Source of the DNA: Gammaproteobacteria bacterium
GTDB taxonomy: Bacteria > Pseudomonadota > Gammaproteobacteria > GRL18
Assembly: GCA_016744375.1 (NCBI GenBank)
Contig: JADGEM010000010.1
Location: 18,609 to 82,608 of the forward strand
Direction of reading: 5' to 3'
DNA length: 64,000 bases
The notes beneath the pieces are model-generated. The model was not told where the DNA came from and did no database searches. It worked only from the letters and a program-made list of their open reading frames with translations. Shown here one piece after another: positions 52,995-62,851 of this stretch; the stretch's first letter is position 1, and every line of letters starts with the position of its first letter. Both the position numbers and the translations under genes were made by a program.

Positions 52995-55382
52995 CTAATC
53001 AATGTACTGAGCAATATTAACATCATCAATTTGCTCAGGCTTAAGGTATTTCTCAGCATATTTCTGGTAAACACCCGAGGTTAAAAACAACTTAAATATT
53101 TGTGGATCAATGTGTTGATCTTTTTTCATAAAGCCCATAATTCGGATAGCTTCTGATAAGGTTTTTCCCTTTTTATAAGGTCGATCAGATGCAGTAAGTG
53201 CTTCAAAAATATCTGCAACTGCCATAATTCTGGCTGGTATAGAGAGCTGATCTTTACTTAATTGGCGTGGATAACCTGTATTATTCATTGTTTCATGGTG
53301 CGTACCGGCATACTCTGGAATTTTCTGCATATGCTCAGGGAAGGGTAACAACTCAAGCATTTTTATAGTCATGATCACATGCTCATTAATTTTAAAGCGC
53401 TCTTCATCAGAAAGTGTACCTTTTTCAATACAGAGGTTATACACTTCACCATAATTGTATAAATATTCCGGTACATCTAATTTAAAAGCTTGTTTTTTAT
53501 AGGCTTCCTTATCAAAGTTGATTCGCTCAACAAGGTGTTCCGCTTTATTATTTAATAAATATTCAATTGTAGGCAAAGATGCCTCTTCAATATCCTGATA
53601 ACGCATCAATTCAAAATCTGAGAGGCCCGCTCGATCGTTGAAATGGCGAATCCATGTCCGCTGTGCAATTGACCGGATACGCTCTTTTTTTTCTTCACTT
53701 AGAAATTCACCACCTATGTTTACTTCACTTACAAATGCAAAATCATCCTGCAAAACCTGTTGTGCATTCTGTTTCCATTTTTCCAGTTCTTTCAAGTTTT
53801 GATTTTGTATAAGGCGCTGATAGTATTCAATCTCAATATCTCGCCAAAGTACTTCAAAGCGGGTACGAATTTCATGAATTCGATTATAAATTGTCTCAAG
53901 TTTTGTCGACTTATCAACAACATATTCCGGTGTTGTTACCTTACCGCAATCATGCAGCAAAGCACCAATTTCAAATTCTCGCCATTCATCTTCTGTTTTC
54001 AGGTTAAATTGACAGAATTCACCTTCATTGCTTTCATTAGCCATTTTTGCAAGCATTGTGGCAATTTCAGGAACACGCTGACAATGGCCTCCAGTATAGG
54101 CTGATTTTGAATCAATGGCTTCAGCAATTAGCCTAACAAATGAATCCATTAACTCCTGTTGCGCTTTTTGATAAGCCTGAATACTCTGAGACATAGAGAC
54201 AAGAGAGTCTGACAGGTCATTGAGTTCGATGATATTTGAGTCGATGGGTTTAACATCAACAAACTGTCGATTTTTTATTTTAGTATTTTGCTGCATCAAC
54301 GCTTTAATAGGCTTTATGATACGTGATGTCATATAAAGAACAAATGGAATACTGAATACCAGAAAGACCAATGCAATAATCAGTGAATAACCAATTATAT
54401 TCAAATATGGTGCAAGCATTACATTTGTATCAATGCTGATACCAATATGCGTATCCGAATTTTGTTCTCTGGAAAGAGTCGTCACCATGGTTAATTTATC
54501 ATCAGTTTCTTTTTTATATTGAACAATTTGATTGGTTTGACCTTTATTTAACACCTCTGTAAGAAAAATATTTAGTTCTTTATTTTCGTTTTGAGTATTT
54601 GAGGAGGCGATAATTTTTCCATCCTGACCAAACAAAACCAGTTCACTACTGGGATCTGTCCTCTCATTTCTTAATAATTCATTAAGTTTCGTTAGAGTAA
54701 AATCAAGTGCTAAAACAGCTGTACTGCCATCAATTTTTTTTGCAAATGTAATTCCTTTTTTCTGAAGGTTGGTAAAAAGATAAGGATCAGTCCGTATTGC
54801 CTGTTCACTTTGTGAAGCCTGGATAAACCATGGCCGTTTATTTGCCAGATAGGCAGATTCATCTGATCGGCTTGATATCAAGTTAAAATCAACATCATAA
54901 AAATCAATCAGGCGGATTCGCTCATAATCTTTTATCTCTAATGACTCAATAATTTTTATTATTGTCCAACGGGTTTCCTTTGGCGCTTTGTAATGTTTAT
55001 AGAGACTGTCAGAATGTTTCATATTGATCACTTCAAAAAAATCACCATTTTCCTGACCAATATACATGGCATAAACATTAGTTGAGCGCTGCATATTATG
55101 TGCAAAGCGTCTGATTACATTGATAGCACGAGAATCCATTGTCGACGATACCAGGTTTGGATATAGTTCAGTGTGATAAAGCATGCTTTTTGTGAGACGA
55201 TCCCGGGACTGTATATACTGAGTTATCTTCTCAGCACTGTGGGTAAAACTTTTTTGAGCTGCAGACATTGCCAGCTGTTGACCAAAATAATATTCTATCC
55301 CCAGGAGTGAACCTGAAATAAGCACAATAACAATAAGAAAATTACTAAGAATATTGATGCGAATTGATACCGAGTGAAACAT
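52995..55382 (-). CDS. HD-GYP protein with periplasmic Cache sensor
   Basis: 795 aa. Membrane segment, Cache-like sensor (about 35-330), second membrane segment about 335-357 (YSLIIALVFLVFSIPFVLYM), HAMP, then HD-GYP: YTGGHCQRV, LLHDCGKV, and after a roughly 130-residue insertion, HHETMNNTGYP. Conserved residues for a c-di-GMP phosphodiesterase are mostly kept. It lies downstream of lapG-lapD and probably belongs to the same c-di-GMP circuit. Confidence 0.85.
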   Translation of the reverse strand: MFHSVSIRINILSNFLIVIVLISGSLLGIEYYFGQQLAMSAAQKSFTHSAEKITQYIQSRDRLTKSMLYHTELYPNLVSSTMDSRAINVIRRFAHNMQRSTNVYAMYIGQENGDFFEVINMKHSDSLYKHYKAPKETRWTIIKIIESLEIKDYERIRLIDFYDVDFNLISSRSDESAYLANKRPWFIQASQSEQAIRTDPYLFTNLQKKGITFAKKIDGSTAVLALDFTLTKLNELLRNERTDPSSELVLFGQDGKIIASSNTQNENKELNIFLTEVLNKGQTNQIVQYKKETDDKLTMVTTLSREQNSDTHIGISIDTNVMLAPYLNIIGYSLIIALVFLVFSIPFVLYMTSRIIKPIKALMQQNTKIKNRQFVDVKPIDSNIIELNDLSDSLVSMSQSIQAYQKAQQELMDSFVRLIAEAIDSKSAYTGGHCQRVPEIATMLAKMANESNEGEFCQFNLKTEDEWREFEIGALLHDCGKVTTPEYVVDKSTKLETIYNRIHEIRTRFEVLWRDIEIEYYQRLIQNQNLKELEKWKQNAQQVLQDDFAFVSEVNIGGEFLSEEKKERIRSIAQRTWIRHFNDRAGLSDFELMRYQDIEEASLPTIEYLLNNKAEHLVERINFDKEAYKKQAFKLDVPEYLYNYGEVYNLCIEKGTLSDEERFKINEHVIMTIKMLELLPFPEHMQKIPEYAGTHHETMNNTGYPRQLSKDQLSIPARIMAVADIFEALTASDRPYKKGKTLSEAIRIMGFMKKDQHIDPQIFKLFLTSGVYQKYAEKYLKPEQIDDVNIAQYID

Positions 55383-55417
55383 CTCTTCATCCTATAATGC
55401 GAACACTACCTAATATA

Positions 55418-57367
55418 TTACTTTTCTTCAGGGTCAGGTCGTCCGATAAAATAACCTTGATAATAATCCAGATTCATTGCCTTTAATGTATTCAAATCAT
55501 CTTCTGTTTCAATTCCTTCAGCAATAATTTTAATATCCATATTATGAGCAGTGCTTATGATTTGTCTCATATAATTAACAATGTCATTATTATCTTTGAT
55601 ATTTGATGCATAGCTGCCATGAACTTTAATGTAATCAATTTTAATATCCTGAAGATAAGACATTGAAGCAAAACCGATACCAAAATGATCAATTGAAAAT
55701 TGACATGAATAAGTATTCAGTATGTACAATAAATTTTTATACTCATCTAAAGCTTTTATAATATTGTATTCAGGTACTTCAATGACTAACTGTTTTTGCT
55801 GCTGGCGTGTTAGTTGACTAATTTGTTCCTTTATCCATATGGGAAAAGCAGGATCCTGAAGTGCATCCCGAGATAGATTAATACAATACACACTTTGTGT
55901 GCCAGATTGAACCTGTTTGATAATTTTATCAATAACCCAGCGATCAATATAACGCGTCACTTCCAGATGTTCAGCCATTGGGATAAAGATCCCCGCGGAA
56001 ATAACTTGTTCTTCATAATTAAGACGGAGCATAATTTCCTGAAATTCAGTTTGATTCCCAGCATTCACCGTTTTCTGAAAATATAATTGAAACCAGTTCT
56101 TTTCGATGGCTTCAATTATAATATTATGCCACTCATCTGCACCCTGAGTTTGTACACACTTTGATTGCTTCTTATCTGAAAGATGGTAGGCGTTCACCCC
56201 TTTTTGTTGAGCCAGCCTTAAAGCCAGATCAGCTTCAGATAATAACTCACTCACATTTTGATTGGCATGGCTGGTTACCATACCGATATGAGCAATATCT
56301 TCATCTTCAAAATCAAGTGACTTCGAGATTACTCCCAACTCATGCTTTAATTGTTCCCCCAGTGTTTCTAACACTTCTGGTGAGATTGATTTCAGAAGCA
56401 AAGCAAATTCACTGCCTGATAATCGTGCCACTAATGAATTAGAATGAGCCTCACTGCTTGTATTTAACAACTCCGCTAGTTTTTTAAGCAAGTTATTTGC
56501 TTTAATATGTCCATATTCCTTATTTATCTGAACCAGATCATTTAACTGCATAATGACAAGACAGCCTTTACTTGTTTTGTTTTTTGAATCACAAAAATAT
56601 TTAAGCTGTTTAATAAAAATCGAACGATTAGGCAAACCGGTTAAGCCATCCTGAAAAGCCTGTTTTTGCAGTTCTTCTGTAAGCTTTGCCTGTTCAGAAA
56701 AAATATTTTTCAGCTTTCCTGACATCTTATTCAGTGCCGACACAACCTTTCGAAACTCAACTGTTCTTGGTTTAATGTGAATGATAGGAAATTCACGATG
56801 ACAAATTGCATCAGCCTGTTCGCGAATCGCAATAAGCGGTTTTAGCAGCCGTTCTAAAGCACTGGCTGTAATAAATAATATGACAATAATGACCAGTATA
56901 TAGACCTGTATTTTATTCAGGGTGTTTTCCCATAATTTTTCATAGGCAAAACCAGGATAACTCACAACCCTTATTGTCCCAACGGTTTGCCAACCATTTT
57001 CAACCGTAGCTTCTTGATAGGGTGTTTGTAGAGGAAAGATATTTACAAACCATGCAGGTACTGTATCTATGGCCACTGGGCGACTTTTTCGAAACAGTTC
57101 TTTATTATCAATATCAGTGATTGATATTTCTTTATAATACCCGCCATCAAACATGGCATTAGTATAAACTTCCAGAGAGGCAATATCCCCTTCACTTACT
57201 TCTGCCGATAAGGCAATACCCAGTGAGGTTGCTGCATCCTGTGCATGAGATGAGAGTTGTTCATTTAAATATTCACGTATGTTGTTAGTACTAACCAAAA
57301 AAGTGGCAATGAACAGTGTCAAAAAGCTAACACAGATCATAATAATAATTTGTTTAAATAATGTCAT
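55418..57367 (-). CDS. lapD: LapD-like c-di-GMP receptor (LapD_MoxY_N / HAMP / GGDEF / EAL)
   Basis: 649 aa. Periplasmic LapD_MoxY_N domain (SLGIALSAEVSEGDI, PAWFVNIFPLQTPYQEATV), HAMP, degenerate GGDEF (SGSEF instead of GGDEF) and EAL-like domain (EIMLRL in place of EAL; ending AEGIETEDDLNTLKAMNLDYYQGYFIGRPDP). This fits LapD, an enzymatically dead receptor that holds LapG and so controls adhesin retention. It is paired with lapG upstream (93 bp). Confidence 0.88.
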   Translation of the reverse strand: MTLFKQIIIMICVSFLTLFIATFLVSTNNIREYLNEQLSSHAQDAATSLGIALSAEVSEGDIASLEVYTNAMFDGGYYKEISITDIDNKELFRKSRPVAIDTVPAWFVNIFPLQTPYQEATVENGWQTVGTIRVVSYPGFAYEKLWENTLNKIQVYILVIIVILFITASALERLLKPLIAIREQADAICHREFPIIHIKPRTVEFRKVVSALNKMSGKLKNIFSEQAKLTEELQKQAFQDGLTGLPNRSIFIKQLKYFCDSKNKTSKGCLVIMQLNDLVQINKEYGHIKANNLLKKLAELLNTSSEAHSNSLVARLSGSEFALLLKSISPEVLETLGEQLKHELGVISKSLDFEDEDIAHIGMVTSHANQNVSELLSEADLALRLAQQKGVNAYHLSDKKQSKCVQTQGADEWHNIIIEAIEKNWFQLYFQKTVNAGNQTEFQEIMLRLNYEEQVISAGIFIPMAEHLEVTRYIDRWVIDKIIKQVQSGTQSVYCINLSRDALQDPAFPIWIKEQISQLTRQQQKQLVIEVPEYNIIKALDEYKNLLYILNTYSCQFSIDHFGIGFASMSYLQDIKIDYIKVHGSYASNIKDNNDIVNYMRQIISTAHNMDIKIIAEGIETEDDLNTLKAMNLDYYQGYFIGRPDPEEK

Positions 57368-57460
57368 ATTAATACGCCTTTATCCAAATATTTAAGTGAT
57401 GGTCTCTGTTGGCCAAATTTAATTCAATATTCTTCATGTTTTTATCTATCATAAATTGCT

Positions 57461-58129
57461 TCATAACAATTCTTTACTCATTCTTGATGTTAATTCTGTC
57501 CATAATCGTATTCGGCTGCTATTACCGACCCTTTTACCCAGAGTTTTTTGTTTTTGCAACCACATGCCTTCACCATTAAAACTATAAACTGGTTTCAAAT
57601 CTTTTCTTTTAGAGGCAGGTAAAATTGTTTTATTGATATTATCCAGAACTAATGGCACTGAGCGTTTTGATTCAGTATAAGTCAGGACCATATGCGCCTG
57701 ATTGTATTTTATGGCTTTAACATAGGTTAGTTTTAGATGTTCGATTGAAACACCTAATGAGGTCAAGGTAAAATATTTAATAATGGTAAAATCTTCACAG
57801 TCACCCGCACTTTTTATGAGAGTTTCCAGAGGAGTCGCCCAATAATCTTTTTGTTTCCATAATTTTTTATCATCAATCCATAGAAGTTGCTTATTAAAAA
57901 AATCATTGGTCAGTTGGAGTTTTTCTTGATCAGATTTATCCTGGTTCTGATCAACAAATTTTTTCCATTTTATCAGTCGTTGAGCAACTTCCGGGCCATG
58001 TTTTTTTTCAACCTGAGCTAATTTATTTTCAGTATAGAGAATGGTCTTGTTTGAGGCATAGAGCCATCCTGCAAGTAACAACACAGAAGAGATAATGCAC
58101 ATCAAAGTTGAGAATAAAAGTTTTGCCAT
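57461..58129 (-). CDS. lapG: Periplasmic cysteine protease LapG
   Basis: 222 aa. Signal/anchor (LLFSTLMCIISSVLLLAGW), then a transglutaminase-like protease with a catalytic triad Cys (GDCEDF, about 110), His (QAHMVLTY, about 145) and Asp (LVLDN, about 162). LapG cleaves the N-terminus of a LapA-type adhesin when c-di-GMP is low. It is next to LapD. No LapA-like adhesin is in the window. Confidence 0.92.
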   Translation of the reverse strand: MAKLLFSTLMCIISSVLLLAGWLYASNKTILYTENKLAQVEKKHGPEVAQRLIKWKKFVDQNQDKSDQEKLQLTNDFFNKQLLWIDDKKLWKQKDYWATPLETLIKSAGDCEDFTIIKYFTLTSLGVSIEHLKLTYVKAIKYNQAHMVLTYTESKRSVPLVLDNINKTILPASKRKDLKPVYSFNGEGMWLQKQKTLGKRVGNSSRIRLWTELTSRMSKELL

Positions 58130-58352
58130 ATCATTAAAACTAGCATAGTTATATTAATGCCACAATTAATTACACCAATTTATTATAGCCATTTATTCTA
58201 CTTTGAGCCTCTCACTTTTTCCCTTGGTACCCAAATGGGTTAGAAGGGGGCTGATGAGCTTGTCATCACTAGGTTTCTGGCAGGTTTAATGATAGTATTA
58301 CTGAGCAAAAGGTTCCTTTGTCGAAGTCCCTGAATACCTACTACTTGTAATA

Positions 58353-59546
58353 TTGCACTGTAGTGATGAAATCACTTCCATTGCCCATGGCAGTAAAAAA
58401 GGAGATTGTTTTATCAACAACTCTACCCGCTGTTTTTTAAATCTTATTACGACACCTCTTGCCTCTATTTTTGGCAGTGGTTTTCTGATTATAATTCCGA
58501 TCCTTGCCAGTGTTGCCGGTCAATATTCAATCTTTGCTATGATGGCTATCTGTTTATTAGCCTACTCGGTCGGTGGTGTTATTCGATTTAATATCCAACA
58601 TGTCGAGCCATTACTTAAACATAATCCTTCAAAAAGCACATTCATTTTTGAACGTTCTTCTGATATCGCCATTATTTTAGCTTATATCATTTCAGTGTGT
58701 CTTTATCTGCATATTATGTCTGCATTTGTTTTAAGTGATATACACATGGATTCCAGCTCTCATGAGGATATTTTAACTACTATAACCATCGTTGTAATTA
58801 CTCTGTTTGGTTTTACTAAAGGCTTAAAACAGCTTGAATTTCTAGAACAATGGGCATTATTCATTACTTTTTTGATCATTTTTTCATTAATAATTGGTTT
58901 CACTCTATATGATTTACAAATTCTACAAGCTAAAAATCTGACATTTCCTGAGCCTGTCAAACATTCTTATTGGGAGAGCCTCACCATTATTGCCGGCACC
59001 TTAATTGTCGTTCAGGGATTTGAAACCACTCGCTACCTCGGCAATAAATATCAAAGCAAGAATCGCATTAAGGCATCTCGTTGGGCCCAAATCATTGCCA
59101 CGGCCGTGTATCTGTCTTTTGTCGCCTTAGCACTGCCCATTTTACATGAACTCAACGATCAATATGATGATAACAGCCTCATTGCCCTGACGCTGGTTGT
59201 TTCACCATTATTAGTCTTACCACTAATAATTGCCGCCACTTTGAGCCAATTTTCTGCAGCCGTTGCTGACATGCTGGCTGCCTCAGGCAATCTGGAGGAA
59301 ATTTCACATGAAAAGGTGAAAGAAAAATGGGCTTATCTTTTGATTGGGGTAACAAGCATTATTCTAACCTGGAGTGCTGATACCTTTGAACTGGTTTCTC
59401 TGGCCTCAAGAGCCTTTGCACTTTATTACATGCTGCAATGCTTTGTTGCTTTTTCAGTCAGCCAGTCATTGAATCACAAATTATTACTGATAATACTATC
59501 GATTATTCTTGGCTTTATCACAATTTTTGCTATCCCCGCCAGTTAA
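58353..59546 (+). CDS. APC-superfamily-like membrane permease, N-terminus uncertain
   Basis: 397 aa with about eleven membrane helices. LNLITTPLASIFGSGFLIIIPIL resembles the first unwound helix of amino-acid/polyamine permeases (GSG motif). Substrate unknown. The track start is a TTG at 58353 with no ribosome site. AAAAAAGGAGATTG at 58393 precedes codons CFINNSTRC, but no normal start follows it in this frame, so the start is unclear. No frameshift is proven. Confidence 0.72.
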   Translation: MHCSDEITSIAHGSKKGDCFINNSTRCFLNLITTPLASIFGSGFLIIIPILASVAGQYSIFAMMAICLLAYSVGGVIRFNIQHVEPLLKHNPSKSTFIFERSSDIAIILAYIISVCLYLHIMSAFVLSDIHMDSSSHEDILTTITIVVITLFGFTKGLKQLEFLEQWALFITFLIIFSLIIGFTLYDLQILQAKNLTFPEPVKHSYWESLTIIAGTLIVVQGFETTRYLGNKYQSKNRIKASRWAQIIATAVYLSFVALALPILHELNDQYDDNSLIALTLVVSPLLVLPLIIAATLSQFSAAVADMLAASGNLEEISHEKVKEKWAYLLIGVTSIILTWSADTFELVSLASRAFALYYMLQCFVAFSVSQSLNHKLLLIILSIILGFITIFAIPAS

Positions 59547-59732
59547 TATTCCTAAACCTATTCCAGCAAAATAGTTGAACCAATGCCAAAGGAATAATTA
59601 TTAAAAGCTATTTTCTGGTTGAGATAATATAAACATTGATTTTTGCTCTGAAACTTGACCCATCCTTGACCCAAAGCAGAAAAGGCAAGCTGGATAATAG
59701 TGACTATTTTATGAAAGTGTTGCTGTTGTATA

Positions 59733-59812
59733 TGGTGCCCAGGAGAGGACTTGAACCTCCACGCCCCGAAGAGCACTAGCACCTGAAGCTAGCGTGTCTA
59801 CCCATTTCACAC
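59733..59812 (-). tRNA. tRNA-Leu(CAG), 5'-truncated remnant at an integration site
   Basis: On the minus strand the 3' CCA is encoded, with T-arm GGAGGTTCAAGTCCTC, variable arm, anticodon arm CTAGC-TTCAGGT-GCTAG (anticodon CAG) and part of the D-arm (GTGAAATGGGTAGAC). The 5' acceptor strand, expected GCCCAGG to match CCTGGGC, is replaced by unrelated sequence (TTACAGT). It is thus probably the displaced 3' part left by integration, with an intact copy at the other end of the element, outside the window. Confidence 0.75.
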
Positions 59813-59976
59813 TGTAACAAACAATAACATTGAACCCACCTAAAACACATGCTACCATTGGCTTGTAGTGACTTGTTACACCCTGTTGTATAACAAGCCA
59901 AAACACAGAAAAACACCCTAAAGGTTGACTGAGGGTTGACTAGAATTTTCTAGTCAACCGAACCAGAGGCGATATC

Positions 59977-61248
59977 ATGGAAAAAATTAAAAAGTTTACT
60001 GATGCTATGGTCAAGAACCTGAAGCCATCTGAGAAGCTCTTAGAGTACACAGAAGGAGGTGGTTTTTGTTTGAGAATTACACCTGCAGGTAAAAAAGCAT
60101 GGGTTTACACATATAAGTTTGATGGTAAGTCAAAAAGGTTCACTGTTGGTTATTATCCAGCTCTTTCTGTTGCTGAAGCAAGGAAAGAAGTTGGTGATGC
60201 TGCACTATTAAAAGATAAGAATATTGACCCAATACAAGCTAAGAAAGATGAAGAAGCCAGAATCAAGGCTGAACAGCTAAGGGAAATACAAACAGTTGAA
60301 TGGTTAGTTAATGATTTCTATGACCGTTATGTTTTGATAAACAGAAATGCTCCTATACAGATCAAACAACAGAAAGATGCTGATATTATTCCTTTGCTGG
60401 GTAAGCTGAAGATTGAAGATGTTACCACCCGACAGATCACCCTTGCATTGGAAAAGATAGTTGATAGAGGCTCCCCTGTTCACGCAAATAAAGTATTGAG
60501 AACCATCAAGCAGATGTTTAATTATGCCGTGAGCAAGGGACTGATTAAGCATAACCCAGCCATTGCCATAGAAACCAAAAGCATTGGTGGCATAGAAATC
60601 CCTAGAGACAGATGTTTAAGCTATGAAGAAATCAAAGCTCTTTGGGCATATCTTGATGATAGAACTGAACATAATATTCACCCTGCAACAATTGCTGGTC
60701 TGAAAGTATTATTGCTCACTGGTGTTAGAACTGGCTCATTGATCAAGGCTGAATGGAAGGAAATAGATTTTGATAATAATTTATGGACTATTCCACCAGA
60801 GCATTTAAAGCTGAAGAAAACAGAAGTACGGAAACCCCATAAGGTCCATTTGTCTGACTTTACTAAAGACCTGTTTAAAGAACTGAAAGAGTTATCAGGC
60901 TGCAGTCATGTCATACCATCAAGGGATAGCACTGAAAGCGATTCTAAGCCAGCCAATGGTAAGCTATTCAGCAGAGTGATTAATCGTTCCAGGGGAAACA
61001 TTAAAGGAATTGAAGAAAACTTCAATGCTCATGACTTCAGAACGACTTTCAGTACTTCTATGGCTGATATGGGTATTGCCCCTCATGTTACTGAATTGGC
61101 TTTAGGACATAAGCTGCCTAAGATCATGGCCACCTATAACAAACATGAATATCTGGATGAGAGAAGAGATGCACTTGAACAGTGGTCAGATAAAATTGAA
61201 ATGCTGGCAACCAATAATAATGTAGTAGTTTTAAACACCAATGGATAA
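59977..61248 (+). CDS. P4-type tyrosine integrase
   Basis: 423 aa. N-terminal DUF4102 arm-binding region (AMVKNLKPSEKLLEYTEGGGFCLRITPAG), core catalytic residues Arg in GVRTGSLIKA, HxxR in HDFRTTFS, LGHKL, and Tyr in TYNKHEYLDER. Site-specific recombination at tRNA genes is typical for this family, and the truncated tRNA-Leu lies 165 bp upstream. Marks the start of an integrated element. Confidence 0.94.
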   Translation: MEKIKKFTDAMVKNLKPSEKLLEYTEGGGFCLRITPAGKKAWVYTYKFDGKSKRFTVGYYPALSVAEARKEVGDAALLKDKNIDPIQAKKDEEARIKAEQLREIQTVEWLVNDFYDRYVLINRNAPIQIKQQKDADIIPLLGKLKIEDVTTRQITLALEKIVDRGSPVHANKVLRTIKQMFNYAVSKGLIKHNPAIAIETKSIGGIEIPRDRCLSYEEIKALWAYLDDRTEHNIHPATIAGLKVLLLTGVRTGSLIKAEWKEIDFDNNLWTIPPEHLKLKKTEVRKPHKVHLSDFTKDLFKELKELSGCSHVIPSRDSTESDSKPANGKLFSRVINRSRGNIKGIEENFNAHDFRTTFSTSMADMGIAPHVTELALGHKLPKIMATYNKHEYLDERRDALEQWSDKIEMLATNNNVVVLNTNG

Positions 61249-61276
61249 CTATACCCAAATAGAGTACACTTAAAAG

Positions 61277-61609
61277 ATGAAAGCTGTTTTTGTTGAAACC
61301 AAGTTATTTGAAAAGTTAAGACCTGATTATCTGAATGATGAGTCATATCATGAATTTCAGTCAGTTTTAATGGAGACCCCGAAATCTGGCGCAGTCATTC
61401 AAGGCACTGGTGGTATTCGTAAAATACGCTGGGCAGCCAAAGGCAAAGGAAAAAGAGGTGGAGTCAGGATTATTTATTACTGGCTGGACAAAAAAGAAAG
61501 GTTCTATCTTTTAACCTTGTATGCAAAAAATGAAGTCACAGATTTAACAGCAGATGAAAAACGAGCATTAAAACAGTTTGTAGAGGATTGGGAACATGAC
61601 CAAACGTAA
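61277..61609 (+). CDS. RelE/HigB-type toxin
   Basis: 110 aa. RelE-superfamily mRNA interferase fold: RKIRWAAKGKGKRGGVRIIYYW and YLLTLYAKNEVTDLTADEK. Cleaves ribosome-bound mRNA in known relatives. It is followed by an overlapping antitoxin, toxin-first as in HigBA. Cargo gene of the integrated element. Confidence 0.88.
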   Translation: MKAVFVETKLFEKLRPDYLNDESYHEFQSVLMETPKSGAVIQGTGGIRKIRWAAKGKGKRGGVRIIYYWLDKKERFYLLTLYAKNEVTDLTADEKRALKQFVEDWEHDQT

Positions 61610-61907
61610 CCTATTTGAAGAACTCAATCAGGGTTTAACAGAAGCCAAAGAGCACGATCAGGGCAAAATGACCTTACGTACTCATAAAATTGATAAGCCC
61701 CATATTGAAATGACAGCTGAAAATATCCGTGAAATTCGAGAGCAATTTAATATGTCACGCGCCCTATTTGCTGGATACCTTCATATATCACCACGTACTT
61801 TAGAGAAGTGGGAGCAAGGATTAAGCAAACCAAACGATCAGGCCATAACTTTATTGAAGTTGACTGAAAAATATCCTGATACCATTGAACGATTACAGGC
61901 TATCTAA
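61596..61907 (+). CDS. HigA-type antitoxin with helix-turn-helix
   Basis: 103 aa. XRE-like HTH (MSRALFAGYLHISPRTLEKWEQG) in the C-terminal half. It neutralises the upstream toxin and should repress the pair. It overlaps the toxin by 14 bp. Two 26-bp palindromes lie 30 to 96 bp after its stop. Confidence 0.88.
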   Translation: MTKRNLFEELNQGLTEAKEHDQGKMTLRTHKIDKPHIEMTAENIREIREQFNMSRALFAGYLHISPRTLEKWEQGLSKPNDQAITLLKLTEKYPDTIERLQAI

Positions 61908-61936
61908 ACTTTATATGCAAGGTTCTTCACTTCATT

Positions 61937-62003
61937 CTTACATATAAATATCCATATGTAAGTTTAATGGCTACATCCTTACATATAGAAACCCATGTGT
62001 AAG
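61937..62003. promoter_or_regulatory. Two 26-bp inverted repeats, 41 bp apart
   Basis: CTTACATAT-aaatatcc-ATATGTAAG at 61937-61962 and CTTACATAT-agaaaccc-ATGTGTAAG at 61978-62003. They are similar dyad sites, the first perfect, downstream of the antitoxin. They might be operators or hairpins in the higBA transcript. Spacing of 41 bp equals about four helical turns. Confidence 0.5.
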
Positions 62004-62147
62004 ATTAACCGAATTAGCCAGGCATAGGCCGTATACCGAAACTGGCAGCAATGTTGTAGCACTAGAAAAGAAAGTATAATAAAGTTTAACCAGCCTAGTT
62101 TTAGCGGATGAAAAGCGGAGTCATTAACTATGAAGATTCTCTAAAAA

Positions 62148-62178
62148 AAGTGTCCGGTTGGACTTGACCAGAACACTT
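62148..62178 (-). terminator. Terminator-like hairpin on the minus strand
   Basis: AAGTGTTCTGGTCAAGTCCAACCGGACACTT reads as a stem-loop on the minus strand and is followed by TTTTTTAG. It looks like an intrinsic terminator, but no minus-strand gene precedes it, hinting at a small minus-strand transcript. Confidence 0.45.
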
Positions 62179-62237
62179 CGGCTAAATTTAATAAACCAGC
62201 CTTGTGTTTAATAATAGGATTGTTAGTATGTAACATT

Positions 62238-62299
62238 AGAGAGTTTCCTTTTGTTTTGAAATAAAGATTCGACACCTTTATCAAAACGGGTAACTCTCT
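62238..62299. repeat. Long imperfect hairpin
   Basis: AGAGAGTT...AACTCTCT, GTTTTGA...TCAAAAC and ATAAAG...CTTTAT nest around a short ATTCGACAC loop over 62 bp. It could be structured RNA or a recombination site. Confidence 0.4.
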
Positions 62300-62443
62300 T
62301 CTTGTCAATCAGAAGTGTCAGATGAAGTCGGAACTAATACACATTACCCGCCTGGCTGGTTTCCTACCAAGTAATGAATAATCGCTTTAATGAGGTGCTT
62401 GTTATGTTAGTTTATTACAACGGCTGGGCTCGTTGAAAGTGGT

Positions 62444-62851
62444 TTGTGGGTATGTCCTTACACTGGACGAGTAACAAAAAATCCAACTGACTTAGATGTT
62501 GACCATCTCGTTGCTCTTGGGGAAATAGACGCAGCCGGAGGGAATAGCTGGCCAATTGAAAGACGGACAGCGTTTGCTAATGATCCAGATAATCTCATTT
62601 CTGTATATAAAGGCTCTAATCGCTCAAAAGGGGATAAAGATGCCTATCTCTGGCTTCCACCTAATATTGCTAACTGTACCTGGTATCTTGAAGAGAGAAG
62701 TCAGGTCTGGGAAAAATATAATATACAGATAGATAGTGATGAAAAATCATCAGTTGAATTTTTTCTTAATAAATGCCCAAAGCATGAAAAGGGAATTAAA
62801 CTGAATCGGGTTAGACGTTGGCTCGGAACATGGTTTGATGGACTATTCTGA
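62444..62851 (+). pseudogene. HNH endonuclease-like protein, probably 5'-truncated
   Basis: 135 aa, TTG start. HNH-type signature: CPYTGRVTKNPTDLDVDHLVALGEI, FANDPDNLISVYKGSNRSKGDKD. Upstream in frame, codons read GLVESGLWVCPY and continue to a stop at 62408 without a normal start, so an N-terminal part is missing. Typical family members have an exported N-terminus. It is probably a remnant; it could be a short active nuclease. Confidence 0.65.

Larger units (their letters stand above)
61908..62443. other. 536-bp non-coding spacer in the element, rich in inverted repeats
   Basis: No gene is supported here. It carries tandem 26-bp palindromes (61937-62003), a terminator-like hairpin (62148-62178) and a long imperfect hairpin (62238-62299). 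Their density suggests structured RNA or recombination sites. Confidence 0.55.

Noticed and set aside
53760-54104. 114-aa ORF opposite the HD-GYP gene
   Set aside because: Antisense shadow.
58406-58591. Frameshift in the permease gene
   Set aside because: The alternative frame is a short shadow; the main frame already contains the expected first helix.
59733-59812. Intact tRNA-Leu
   Set aside because: The 5' acceptor strand does not pair with the 3' strand.
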